A DNA stretch of 64,000 nt from Trebonia kvetii (lineage in GTDB: Bacteria; Actinomycetota; Actinomycetes; Streptosporangiales; Streptosporangiaceae): contig NZ_RPFW01000004.1 in assembly GCF_007827045.1 (NCBI RefSeq), positions 1,039,891 to 1,103,890 on the forward strand, read 5' to 3'. Below the pieces are notes generated by a model, which had not been told where the DNA came from, did no database searches, and saw only the letters and a list, made by a program, of their open reading frames with translations. The number at the start of each line of letters is the position of its first letter. The first letter of the stretch is position 1. Positions 54,769 through 63,365 of this stretch are shown one piece after another. A program made the position numbers and the translations under genes.

Positions 54769-56199
54769 ATGACCGAGCCCTCGAGGACCGAGCCCTCGAC
54801 GACCGAGCTTTCGACGACTGGAGCCGGGGCGAGCGGGCACCGCGGCAGCACCCTGGGAATGCGCCTCGCGCTCGCGTTCCTCGGTATTGCCCTCGCCGCC
54901 ATCGCGCTGGTCGCCGTGCTGACCGCGGTGTTCTCCGCGGTCGACGTGTCATCGCTCGCGAGCCGCCAGCGCGCGGAGCTGGCGAGCGCGTTCGCGGTGG
55001 CGGCGGGCAGCTCCTGGCAGCTGAACCACGGCTGGGTCAGTACCGACCTCATCCCGATCGTCGAACTCGCCGAGCAAAGCGGCGTGCAGCTTCAGGTGCG
55101 CGACGCGGCCGGCCACGCCGTGGCGGCCACCAGCGGCTTCGCGTCCGCGCCAGGCCCCAGGGACAGCGCGCCGGTGGTGGTACGGGGGCAGCGGGTGGGC
55201 TCGGTGCTTGTCGGCCTGACCGCGTCCGGGCTCGGTGCCGCCGATGATGTGCTGCGCACCGCGCTGCTGCGGGCGATCGCCGGCACCGCGGGACTCGCCG
55301 CCCTGCTCGCGCTCCTGACCGGCCTGGGTGTCGCCAGGCGGATCACCCGCCCGGTCGCCCGGCTGATCTCCGTCACCCGGGCGATGGCCGGCGGCGACCG
55401 GTCCGCGCGGGCCGGGGCGATCAGGGGACCAGGCGAACTGCGCGAGCTCGCCGCCGCGTTCGACCAGATGGCCGACACCCTCGACCACGAGGACAAGATC
55501 CGCAGGGACCTGGTGGCAAGCGTCGCCCACGAGCTGCGCACGCCGGTCGCGGTGCTGCAGGCGGGGCACGAGGCCTTGCTCGACGGCGTGATCGAGCCGG
55601 GCCCCGATGAGCTCGGGTCGCTGCGCGACGAGGTGGTACGGCTCGCCCGCATGGTGGACGACCTGCAGACGATGGCCGCCGCCGACGCCGCGGTGCTGCG
55701 CCTGGTGCGCGAGCGGCGCGACCTGGCCGGCATCGCGGCGGCCGCGGCCGACAGCCTGGCCCGGCGGTTCGAGGCGGCAGGCGTCACGCTGAACCGCCTT
55801 CTCGACCCGGCGCCGGTTCTCGCCGACGAGCGGTGGATGCACCAGGTGGTCACCAACCTGCTCGGCAACGCGCTGAAGTTCACCCCGGCTGGCGGGACCG
55901 TGACGATCCGCACCGGGCTGGCCGGCGCCGGGCTGGCCGGCGCTGGGCTGGCCGGCGCTGGGCTGGCCGGCTCTGGCGCGGTGCTCGAGGTGGCGGACAC
56001 CGGGGTCGGCATTCCCGCCGACGAGCTGCCGCGCATCTTCGACCGTTTCTGGCGCGGTCAGGCGGCCGCCCAGACGTCGGGCAGCGGCATCGGCCTTGCG
56101 ATCGCGGCCGAACTGACCCTGGCGCACGGCGGCACGCTGACCGCAGACAGCCGGCCGGGCGAGGGGACGCGCCTGACCCTCACCCTGCCGGGCGCCTAG
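54769..56199 (+). CDS. Sensor histidine kinase
   Basis: 476 residues. First transmembrane helix about 30-55, extracytoplasmic sensor about 60-150, second helix about 165-185, HAMP to 240. Phospho-acceptor His254 (VAHELRTPV); N box LLGNALKF; G1 DTGVGIPADE; G2 GSGIGLAI. A Gly-Leu-Ala tandem insert lies between the N box and G1. Partner of the OmpR-type regulator before it. Confidence 0.94.
   Translation: MTEPSRTEPSTTELSTTGAGASGHRGSTLGMRLALAFLGIALAAIALVAVLTAVFSAVDVSSLASRQRAELASAFAVAAGSSWQLNHGWVSTDLIPIVELAEQSGVQLQVRDAAGHAVAATSGFASAPGPRDSAPVVVRGQRVGSVLVGLTASGLGAADDVLRTALLRAIAGTAGLAALLALLTGLGVARRITRPVARLISVTRAMAGGDRSARAGAIRGPGELRELAAAFDQMADTLDHEDKIRRDLVASVAHELRTPVAVLQAGHEALLDGVIEPGPDELGSLRDEVVRLARMVDDLQTMAAADAAVLRLVRERRDLAGIAAAAADSLARRFEAAGVTLNRLLDPAPVLADERWMHQVVTNLLGNALKFTPAGGTVTIRTGLAGAGLAGAGLAGAGLAGSGAVLEVADTGVGIPADELPRIFDRFWRGQAAAQTSGSGIGLAIAAELTLAHGGTLTADSRPGEGTRLTLTLPGA
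55915..55977 (+). repeat. 15-bp tandem repeat inside the kinase gene
   Basis: Unit GCCGGCGCTGGGCTG repeated about four times with small changes (55921-55935, 55936-55950, 55951-55965, then partial). It encodes GLAGA-type pentapeptides inside the ATP-binding domain, in a loop where length variation is tolerated. Confidence 0.85.
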
Positions 56200-56298
56200 C
56201 TCGTCGCGTCTCCACATCGCCGCCACAGCGACGGCACAACGCCTGCACCGCCGGCGATTGAGATGGGTTCCGCAGCCTCGAGAAGGAGCCCAGTTGCC

Positions 56299-57444
56299 AT
56301 GAGAATGACCCAGCGTGCCCGGAACGCGACCATCGCCGTGGCGGCGGCGACGGCGATCGGCGCGAGCGGCGTCGCCGTCGGCGCCGCCACCGCGGCCCCG
56401 GCGCCCGCACCGAACCCGGTGGCGAACGCGTCCGCGGCCGGCCTGCCCGCGAGCACCGGTACCGCGAACACAGCCCCCGCGACCGGTGCCGCCGCGCCAG
56501 GCACCCAGGTGACCGTCGGCGGCGAGCGCGCCAGCTACGCCGATGTGGTCCGCCGGGTGCTGCCGTCGGTGGTGCTGATCAGCACCACCGAGGGGCTCGG
56601 CTCCGGCGTGGTGCTCGACAAGGCGGGCAACATCGTCACCAACGCCCACGTGGCGGGCGGCGCGACGACGTTCCAGGTCCAGGTCGCCGGGGACACCGCG
56701 CCGCGCAGCGCGCGCCTGGTGGGCAGCTACCAGCCCGACGACCTGGCCGTCATCAGGGTCGATGACCCGTCGGGACTAAAGCCGGCCCGGTTCGGCGACT
56801 CGGCCAAGGCGCAGGCGGGCGACGTGGTGCTGGCCGTCGGCAACCCGCTCGGCCTGTCAGGCAGCGTGACAAGCGGGATCATCTCGGCGACCGGCCGGGT
56901 AGTCACGGAACCCGCGAGCGGCGACGGCCGCCCGGGCGCCACCCTGCCAGACGCGATACAGACAAGCGCGCCGATCAACCCGGGCAACAGCGGCGGCGCC
57001 CTGGTGACGGTCGCCGGTGACGTGGTCGGCATCCCGACGCTGACCGCGGCGGGCGCGCAAAGCGGCGCCTCGGTGCAGGGCATCGGCTTCGCCATCCCGT
57101 CCAACCTGGTCCGCGACATCGCAAGGCAGCTCGTCGGCTCGGGCCACGTCACCAATTCGCACCGGGCCGCGATCGGCGCCCAGGTGGGCACGGTCACCGG
57201 GCAGGACGGCACGCCCGGCGGAACCGGCATCGTGGCTGTGACAAGCGGCGGACCCGCCGACAAGGCCGGCCTGCGCGCTGGCGACGTCATCAGAACGGCG
57301 GGCGGCACGTCCACGCCGGACACCCAGGCCCTCGCCACGGCGCTCGCCGCGGCGCACCCGGGGGACAAGATCGCCCTTGAGGTCGTCCGCGGTACGGAGC
57401 GGCTGACCGTGACGGTGACCCTCGGCGAACTGCCGGCAAGCTAA
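56299..57444 (+). CDS. HtrA/DegP-like serine protease with PDZ domain
   Basis: 381 residues. An N-terminal signal or anchor helix (10-32), Ala/Pro linker to 70, trypsin-like domain with His117 (NAHV), Asp148 (DDLAV) and Ser231 (NPGNSGGA), then a PDZ domain (AVTSGGPADKAGLRAGD). Extracytoplasmic quality control is the usual role. ATG 56299 has AAGGAG upstream. It follows the two-component genes, possibly their target. Confidence 0.93.
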   Translation: MRMTQRARNATIAVAAATAIGASGVAVGAATAAPAPAPNPVANASAAGLPASTGTANTAPATGAAAPGTQVTVGGERASYADVVRRVLPSVVLISTTEGLGSGVVLDKAGNIVTNAHVAGGATTFQVQVAGDTAPRSARLVGSYQPDDLAVIRVDDPSGLKPARFGDSAKAQAGDVVLAVGNPLGLSGSVTSGIISATGRVVTEPASGDGRPGATLPDAIQTSAPINPGNSGGALVTVAGDVVGIPTLTAAGAQSGASVQGIGFAIPSNLVRDIARQLVGSGHVTNSHRAAIGAQVGTVTGQDGTPGGTGIVAVTSGGPADKAGLRAGDVIRTAGGTSTPDTQALATALAAAHPGDKIALEVVRGTERLTVTVTLGELPAS

Positions 57445-57476
57445 CGAACCGCGGCCAGAGACCGGCCCTCCATCGA

Positions 57477-57941
57477 GTGCTCAGCCCCGGCGCGATCGCC
57501 CCGGTCACGCCGCGTGCCATCGGCATCCTCATCGAGGACAGCAGTGACCCGCGGGGGGAGCGGAGCCAGGTGGTGCATCTGGTCGCCGCGAACGTGCCGT
57601 TGCCCGCCGCGCGGGTGGCGACTGGATTCGGCACCATCGTGCCCAACCAGGACTCGGTCCGCATTCAGTTGTACGAACAGGCGGGCCCGGTGCCGTCCGC
57701 CGAGGTCGGGCACAATCGCCGGGTACTCGACGGCGAATTCACCGGGCTCGGCAGGCTGCCCGCGGGATCGGTCATCAGGCTCACCATGAAGGTCGCCGCC
57801 GACGGACGCCTGACGGTGATCGCGCACGAGCCGCGATCCGGTCGCGAGCTGCGGCTCGAGGCGTTGATCGAGGGCGTGATCGACAGTGCGGAGACCGAGC
57901 GTCTGACCACCCTGGTCGGCTGCAGCGTGGTGCGCGGATGA
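57477..57941 (+). CDS. Hsp70-like substrate-binding domain fragment
   Basis: 154 residues starting at GTG 57477. It resembles the beta-sandwich substrate-binding part of Hsp70 (VPLPAARVATGF, FTGLGRLPAGSVI, ADGRLTV), but no ATPase domain precedes it. Either a truncated chaperone gene or a stand-alone domain paired with the following vWA protein. Confidence 0.55.
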   Translation: MLSPGAIAPVTPRAIGILIEDSSDPRGERSQVVHLVAANVPLPAARVATGFGTIVPNQDSVRIQLYEQAGPVPSAEVGHNRRVLDGEFTGLGRLPAGSVIRLTMKVAADGRLTVIAHEPRSGRELRLEALIEGVIDSAETERLTTLVGCSVVRG

Positions 57942-57953
57942 CGGGAGCGATCA

Positions 57954-58582
57954 ATGGCTGACTGGATCCGGCGCCCGTTCAACTCGCCAGGGCTGACGCA
58001 GATACCGCCAGGCCGGCATCTGCGCGCGCTCCAGGTCGCTTCGGCGGCGGCGCGGTGATGCTCTGCATCGACGTCAGCCGCTCCATGGATGGCAGGCCCA
58101 TGCGTGAGGCGGCGCGTGGCGCGATGAGGATCGTCGACGAGGCCGTCGAGGCGCGCTACCGCGTCGGCGTGCTGCTATGGAACACCGACGTGGCCGCGCT
58201 CGCCGAGCCGACGCAGGACGGCGAGACCGCACGGCGGCTGCTCGACGCGGCGACGAGCGCAAACGGCGGCACCAGTCTGCTCCGCCCGCTCGAGCGATGC
58301 CACCAGATCCTCGACCAGTTCAAGGGCCATGACCGACTGGTGGCGATCTTCGGCGACGGCGGCCTCGGCCCAAGGGAGCGGGTGCTCGCCAAAGCCCAAA
58401 TGAAGGCGGAGGACATCAGGTTCGTGACCCGCGGCCTTGGCAGCACCGCCGCCCAGGAGTTCGCCGAGCTGTCCGGCGAGGAGCAGCCGAGCGTCGCGGT
58501 CAACGGAGTCGACGATCTCGCCGAGGGCATCGCCACGATGGCCGCGAGCCTCAGGTCCGTCAATGGGACACAGCGCGGTTAG
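57954..58582 (+). pseudogene. vWA domain protein with a probable frameshift
   Basis: An ATG at 57954 with GGGAGCG upstream opens MADWIRRPFNSPGLTQIPPG then RALQV, and hits a stop soon after. In the next frame from 58037 the sequence reads RFGGGAVMLCIDVSRSMDG, the MIDAS motif DxSxS. A one-base loss near 58037 (GTCGCTTC instead of GTCGGCTTC) would explain it. Alternatively a shorter gene starts at GTG 58055. Confidence 0.6.
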
Positions 58583-58598
58583 CCGGGCCGGGCCAGCC

Positions 58599-59297
58599 CT
58601 AACCGGCCAGCCGCGGCGGCGGGGGCGAAGACTCGATGATCGCGAGGCCTCGCCCGCGCAGCCGCCGGCGCTCCTCGGCGAGGTAGCCGAGGAGCCGGTC
58701 GCGGGTGCCATGGCAGTGCGCCGCCACGAGCGCCGCAGCCTGGCCTGCGTCGCGGCGGGTGACCGCGGCGACGATGCCGAGATGCTCGTCTCTTGCGTGG
58801 GCGCGGGACTGCGGAGTGCGCACCTCGAGCCAGCGGGTGCGCGACAGCCGGGTGAGCGCGCCGGCCATGCCGTCGGCGAGGAACGGGTTGCGCGACAGTC
58901 GGGTGAGCGCGACGTGGAAGTCGCCGCCGTCGCGCAGCCCGCTCTCCTCGTCGTCCCGGTCACGGTGGACCTCGGCGAGCACGCGCAGCGCCCCGAGTTC
59001 CTCATCGGTCGCGCGCTCGACCGCGAGGGTGACCGCGGCGACCTCGAGCGCCTCGCGGTACTCCATCACCGCGCGCACCTCGGCCAGGTCAATCGGTGAG
59101 ACCTGCCAGCCGCGGCCGGCCCGCTGGGTGAGTCCCTCGTTTTCCAGCCGCATCAGCGCCGCCCGGATCGGCGTGCGCGAGGCGCCGAGCACCGACTCGA
59201 GGCCCCGCTCGCTGAGCCGCTCACCAGGCACGAACTCAAGCGACAGGATCGCCGCCCGCAGGCGGTCGTAGGCACTGTCCTCGTTGAGGTGACTCAC
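58599..59297 (-). CDS. GntR family regulator (FCD domain)
   Basis: 232 residues from GTG 59297 with GGGGAG 5 nt before. Winged helix LSERGLESVLGASRTPIRAALMRLENEGL and an FCD domain with the metal-binding His pattern (DFHVAL, HARDEHLGIV, AAHCHGT). Divergent from an MFS gene across a tandem operator array, so it probably represses that transporter. Confidence 0.92.
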   Translation of the reverse strand: MSHLNEDSAYDRLRAAILSLEFVPGERLSERGLESVLGASRTPIRAALMRLENEGLTQRAGRGWQVSPIDLAEVRAVMEYREALEVAAVTLAVERATDEELGALRVLAEVHRDRDDEESGLRDGGDFHVALTRLSRNPFLADGMAGALTRLSRTRWLEVRTPQSRAHARDEHLGIVAAVTRRDAGQAAALVAAHCHGTRDRLLGYLAEERRRLRGRGLAIIESSPPPPRLAG

Positions 59298-59338
59298 GGC
59301 CGCTCCCCAAAAATTGACTGGCTGCATCGGTATCTCGA

Positions 59339-59389
59339 TTGGTATACCAATATGGTACTCCTAGTTGGTACTCCAAGTTGGTACTCCAA
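59339..59389. promoter_or_regulatory. Four-box tandem operator array, 13-bp period
   Basis: Boxes start at 59339 (TTGGTATACCAA, perfect palindrome), 59352 (ATGGTACTCCTA), 59365 (TTGGTACTCCAA) and 59378 (TTGGTACTCCAA), exactly 13 bp apart. Lies between the divergent GntR and MFS genes, the natural place for GntR binding. Confidence 0.7.
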
Positions 59390-59436
59390 AAACCCTTCGT
59401 CCGGGATGAAGCCCGTACCCGATGAAAGGCAGGGCG

Positions 59437-60660
59437 ATGATCAGCACACAAGCAGCCGCCAGCGACACTCGTGCGGCAGTTCCCGCCGCCGCGTGGCGGA
59501 TGCTCGGCCTTGGCGTCGCTGCCCAGGCAGCCGGATCCCTGCTGGTCAGCGCCCCCGCGTACCTGATTCCGCTGCTCCACCTGCAGCGCGGCCTGCCGCT
59601 GGCCCAGGCCGGGCTGCTTGCCGCCGCCCCCACCTTCGGCACGGTGCTCGCGCTTGTCGCCTGGGGTGCCATGGCCGACCGGTACGGCGAGCGATGGGTC
59701 ATCGCCGGCGGCCTAGCGCTCGCCGCCGCCTTCGCCTTCGCCGCCGCGACGGTGTCGGGGTACACCTGGCTTGGCGTCATGCTGCTGCTCGGCGGTGCCG
59801 CGGCGGCGAGCACGAGCTCCGCGTCCGGCCGGGTGGTGGTCGGCTGGTTCCCGCGCTCCCGGCGCGGTCTGGCAATGGGCATCAGGCAGATGTCGACACC
59901 GCTGGGCGTGGCGGCCGCCGCGCTGATCGTCCCGCCACTCGCCGCGCACGTCGGAATCGCCGCACCGCTGCTGGTCACCGGCGGGCTGCTGGCGGTGCTC
60001 GCCGTCGGCTGCGCGGCCGGCATCGCGAACCCGCCACGCCCCGTCGCGGCCCGCAAGGGCGACGGCGACGCCTGGCGGCCGGACAACCCGTACCGGGACG
60101 GCATGTTCCTCGCCCGCATCCACCTGCTGTCCGCGCTGCTCGTGGTGCCGCAGTTCACCCTGTCCACCTTCGGCATGATCTGGCTGATCACCGGCCTTGG
60201 CTGGAGCGCCGCCGCCGCTGGCGCGGTCATCGCGGTCTCCCAGTTCGTCGGCGCCTTCGGTCGCATTCTTGTCGGCTACCTCAGCGACCGGGTCGGCAGC
60301 CGGATGCGGGTATTGCGCTGGGTCTGTGTGTCCGGCGTGGCAGTCATGCTCGTCCTGGCCGCGGCTGGCGCGCTGCACTGGGTGGTCGCCTCGGCGATCG
60401 TGCTGGTCATCGCCTCCACGGTGAGCGTCGCCGACAACGGCCTGTCGTTCACCTCGGTCGCGGAGTCCGCGGGGCCCGCCTGGTCGGGCAAGGCACTCGG
60501 CATCCAGAACACCGGCCAGTTCATCGCCGCCTCCGTCGTCGGCCCCGGCATCGGCGCGCTCATCGCCGCCGTCGGGTTCCCGGTGTCGTTCGCCCTGGTC
60601 GCCGTGACGCCCCTCGCCGCCATCCCGCTCGTACCGCCGCGGGACAAGCACCGGGCATGA
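59437..60660 (+). CDS. Major facilitator superfamily transporter
   Basis: 407 residues with 12 hydrophobic segments, and the MFS loop motif ADRYGERWV between the second and third. GRILVGYLSDRVGSRMR is the second-half equivalent. ATG 59437 has AAGGCAGGG just upstream and is preferred over 59422. Substrate unknown; probably controlled by the divergent GntR protein. Confidence 0.92.
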   Translation: MISTQAAASDTRAAVPAAAWRMLGLGVAAQAAGSLLVSAPAYLIPLLHLQRGLPLAQAGLLAAAPTFGTVLALVAWGAMADRYGERWVIAGGLALAAAFAFAAATVSGYTWLGVMLLLGGAAAASTSSASGRVVVGWFPRSRRGLAMGIRQMSTPLGVAAAALIVPPLAAHVGIAAPLLVTGGLLAVLAVGCAAGIANPPRPVAARKGDGDAWRPDNPYRDGMFLARIHLLSALLVVPQFTLSTFGMIWLITGLGWSAAAAGAVIAVSQFVGAFGRILVGYLSDRVGSRMRVLRWVCVSGVAVMLVLAAAGALHWVVASAIVLVIASTVSVADNGLSFTSVAESAGPAWSGKALGIQNTGQFIAASVVGPGIGALIAAVGFPVSFALVAVTPLAAIPLVPPRDKHRA

Positions 60661-60741
60661 CCAGGACGCGAGAGCACCCGATAGCCGGCCGCGTCCGGCC
60701 GGCGGCGCGATGATGGACGTTCCGGCGAATGAGGGGGAGCC

Positions 60742-62052
60742 ATGGACGTCGCCATCGTGCTGTTCACCCGCGACCTGCGGGTGCGCGACAACCCCGCGCT
60801 GGCGAGCGCGTGTGCCAACGCCCGCGCGGTGGTTCCGCTTTTCGTCACCGATCCGGCGCTTGCCGTGCCGCGCAACCGCGCGCGCTTCCTTGCCGACTCG
60901 GTCGCGGTGCTCAGGCAGGAGCTGCGGGAACTCGGCGGAGACCTGATCATCAGGCACGGCGACCCGGTCGCCGAGGCGATCGGAATCGCGACGCGGGTGG
61001 GGGCGCAGGCCATCGTCGTCGCCGGCGACGTCACCCGCTACGCGGCCCGGCGCAGGGAGCGCCTCGACCGGGAAAGCGCGAGGCACCGCATCGCACTTGA
61101 GGTCACCCCTGGCAGCCACGCGGTCGTCACCCCGGGAGATCTCCGGCCGGCCGGCGGGGACCATTACCAGGTCTTCACGCCCTACTGGCGCGCATGGCGA
61201 GCCGCCGCCTGGCGGCAGCCACACCCGGCGCCGTCGGCGATCTCCCTCCCGGAGGGCATCGAGCCGGGCGGCCTGCCCGCCGCGGTGTCTGGTTGCTCCC
61301 CGGCGCTCGTGCCCGGCGGCGAACGAGCCGGCCTGGACCTGGTCCGCCGCTGGCTCGACGGACCGCTCACGGGATACGGCGACAAACGGGACGCCCTGGC
61401 CGCGGACGCGACGTCCCGGCTGAGCGCTTACCTGCGATTCGGCTGCGTGTCACCGCTCGAGCTCGCCAGCGCCGCGCTTGACCGGCCAGGTGGCGCGGAG
61501 TATTGCAGGCAGCTGGCCTGGCGTGACTTCTTCCACCAGGTCACGGCCGCGTTCCCGGACATGGGGTGCGCCGACTACCGGCCAGGTCCGCGCCAGTGGA
61601 ACGCGGATCAGGACGCAATCGACGCCTGGCGGACGGGACACACCGGCATCCCCATCGTCGACGCCGGGATGCGGCAACTCGCCCAAGAAGGATTCATGCA
61701 CAACCGGGCGCGGATGATCACCGCTTCGTTCCTCACCAGGACCCTGGGGATCGACTGGCGGCACGGCTACCGGCACTTCGCCGAGCTGCTCGCCGACGGC
61801 GACGTGGCCAACAACGCGGGCAACTGGCAGTGGGTGGCGGGGACGGGCAACAGCACGCGTCCAGGCCGGGTGCTCAGCCCCCTGCGCCAGGCGGCACGGT
61901 TCGATCGCGACGGCGAATACGTGCGCAGGTACGTCCCCGAGCTTGCCGCACTCACCGCCCCGCACATCCACACGCCATGGCAGCTCCCCGAGACGCGCCG
62001 CAGGCAGCTCCACTACCCGAACCCGATCATCGAGCTGCCTGTCTCGCACTGA
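60742..62052 (+). CDS. phrB: Deoxyribodipyrimidine photolyase
   Basis: 436 residues. The N-terminal alpha/beta domain begins VAIVLFTRDLRVRDNPAL; the FAD-binding helical domain has LSAYLRFGCVS, CRQLAWRDFF, GFMHNRARM and NWQWVAGTG. Repairs UV pyrimidine dimers using light. GAGGGGGAG precedes ATG. The 3' end is duplicated beyond the PIG-L gene. Confidence 0.95.
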   Translation: MDVAIVLFTRDLRVRDNPALASACANARAVVPLFVTDPALAVPRNRARFLADSVAVLRQELRELGGDLIIRHGDPVAEAIGIATRVGAQAIVVAGDVTRYAARRRERLDRESARHRIALEVTPGSHAVVTPGDLRPAGGDHYQVFTPYWRAWRAAAWRQPHPAPSAISLPEGIEPGGLPAAVSGCSPALVPGGERAGLDLVRRWLDGPLTGYGDKRDALAADATSRLSAYLRFGCVSPLELASAALDRPGGAEYCRQLAWRDFFHQVTAAFPDMGCADYRPGPRQWNADQDAIDAWRTGHTGIPIVDAGMRQLAQEGFMHNRARMITASFLTRTLGIDWRHGYRHFAELLADGDVANNAGNWQWVAGTGNSTRPGRVLSPLRQAARFDRDGEYVRRYVPELAALTAPHIHTPWQLPETRRRQLHYPNPIIELPVSH

Positions 62053-62154
62053 GATCGCGGCGTCGGGCGGTGCACGCGCTGACCCGATCCCTGGCATCCC
62101 GTTCGTGCAGTCCTCGCGGGTCTGGCTCGCCTCGCTGGAATCTTGGGGTAACCC
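62028..62154 (+). repeat. Direct repeat, copy 1 (end of phrB)
   Basis: About 120 bp starting in the last codons of phrB (ELPVSH, stop) and matching 63138-63256. Copy 1 appears one base shorter inside the region that reads as protein on the minus strand in copy 2. Confidence 0.7.
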
Positions 62155-62253
62155 GAGTTGGACATTCCCAGTGCGCACTTCAGTCGGAGTGAGCGAGCAT
62201 GGGTGCCGGGGCTGGCACGGCACTTGGGTATGCCGGGAGGTGGGCTCGCGCCG

Positions 62254-63048
62254 GTGGTGACGGTCGTGGCGTTTCACGCTCATCCAGATGACGAGGTGCT
62301 GCTGACTGGCGGGACGATCGCCCGGCTGGCGGCGGATGGTCATCGGGTGATCGTCGTCGTGGCCTGCGATGGTGACGTGTGGGCCGGCCCGGATCAGGGC
62401 CGGCGGCTGGCGGAGTTGCGCGCGAGCGCCGCGATCCTCGGCGCGGGCAGGGTCGTGCACCTCGGCTACGCGGACAGCGGGTACGGGCCGGTCCTCTTCG
62501 AGGACCCGCCGGGCAGGACGCGGTTCGCGCGGGCGGACATCGGGGAAGCGGCAGGAAAGCTTGCCGCCCTCCTCACGGAGGAGCACGCGGACCTGCTGCT
62601 GAGCTATGACCCGCAAGGCGGCTATGGTCATCGCGACCACGTCCGGGTACACCAGGTTGGCGCACAGGCAGCCGGGCTGGCGGGAGTGCGGGTCGTGGAG
62701 GCGACGGTGCCGCGCGAGCTGGTAGCCCGGGTCGCCCGGCTGCTGCTCGTCCTTCGCCTGCTGCCCCGCCATCGTCTCGATGAGATGCTCGGGTACGGCA
62801 TGCCGCAGTCGTTGATCACGCACCGGATCGACGTGCGTCGGCATGTGGCGCAGAAGCAGGCGGCGCTAGCGGCGCACCAGACGCCGGTGTCGGGCAACGG
62901 GCGATCGGCCAAGTTGTTCCGCTTGCTGGTCAGGTCGCCCTTGCCGGTATTCCGCGCCGTCTGCGGGACAGAATGGTTCGCCGAGCCGGGGGGCCGGACG
63001 GGCAAGCTCGCCCGCGGTCACGCGGCTGTGCCTGACCGGCAGGATTAG
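62254..63048 (+). CDS. PIG-L family deacetylase
   Basis: 264 residues from GTG 62254, about 11 nt after GGGAGG. Metal motif FHAHPDDE near the N-terminus and HRDHVRVH later match PIG-L/LmbE N-deacetylases. It sits between two direct repeats, which look like a duplication around it. A longer in-frame start (62158) is possible. Confidence 0.88.
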   Translation: MVTVVAFHAHPDDEVLLTGGTIARLAADGHRVIVVVACDGDVWAGPDQGRRLAELRASAAILGAGRVVHLGYADSGYGPVLFEDPPGRTRFARADIGEAAGKLAALLTEEHADLLLSYDPQGGYGHRDHVRVHQVGAQAAGLAGVRVVEATVPRELVARVARLLLVLRLLPRHRLDEMLGYGMPQSLITHRIDVRRHVAQKQAALAAHQTPVSGNGRSAKLFRLLVRSPLPVFRAVCGTEWFAEPGGRTGKLARGHAAVPDRQD

Positions 63049-63365
63049 TGCGCGAATTCAGCTCGCGCTTATCGAGAACTACCAGGTCAGCGGGCTGGGC
63101 TAGCCGCGAACGCGACAAACGTGGCTCAAGCTGGGCTCATTGAGGTGCCTATCCCGCGCTGAGATCGCGGCGTCGGACGGTGAACGCGCTGACCCGATCC
63201 CTGGCATCCCGTTCGTGCAGTCCCCGCAGCGCCTGCCTCGCCTCGCTGGAATCTCGGTGTATCCACCACTCCAGTCGCTTGGTGCGTCGCGCCGGAATGT
63301 CAGACCCTCGCAGTAGTATTCGATTAGTAACTGAAAGATGATCTTTCCTTCGAACGGGGGCGTTC
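63049..63365. other. Intergenic region between PIG-L and DUF222 genes
   Basis: 317 bp. It holds direct-repeat copy 2 (63138-63256), which on the minus strand reads as a short protein end, and about 110 bp of promoter space before ATG 63366. No other gene seen. Confidence 0.4.
63138..63256 (+). repeat. Direct repeat, copy 2 (after PIG-L)
   Basis: Second copy of the phrB 3' end and following DNA. On the minus strand it can be read as RDSSEARQALRGLHERDARD followed by RVSAFTVRRRDLSAG and a stop at 63149, which may be the end of an unrecognised gene. Confidence 0.65.
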
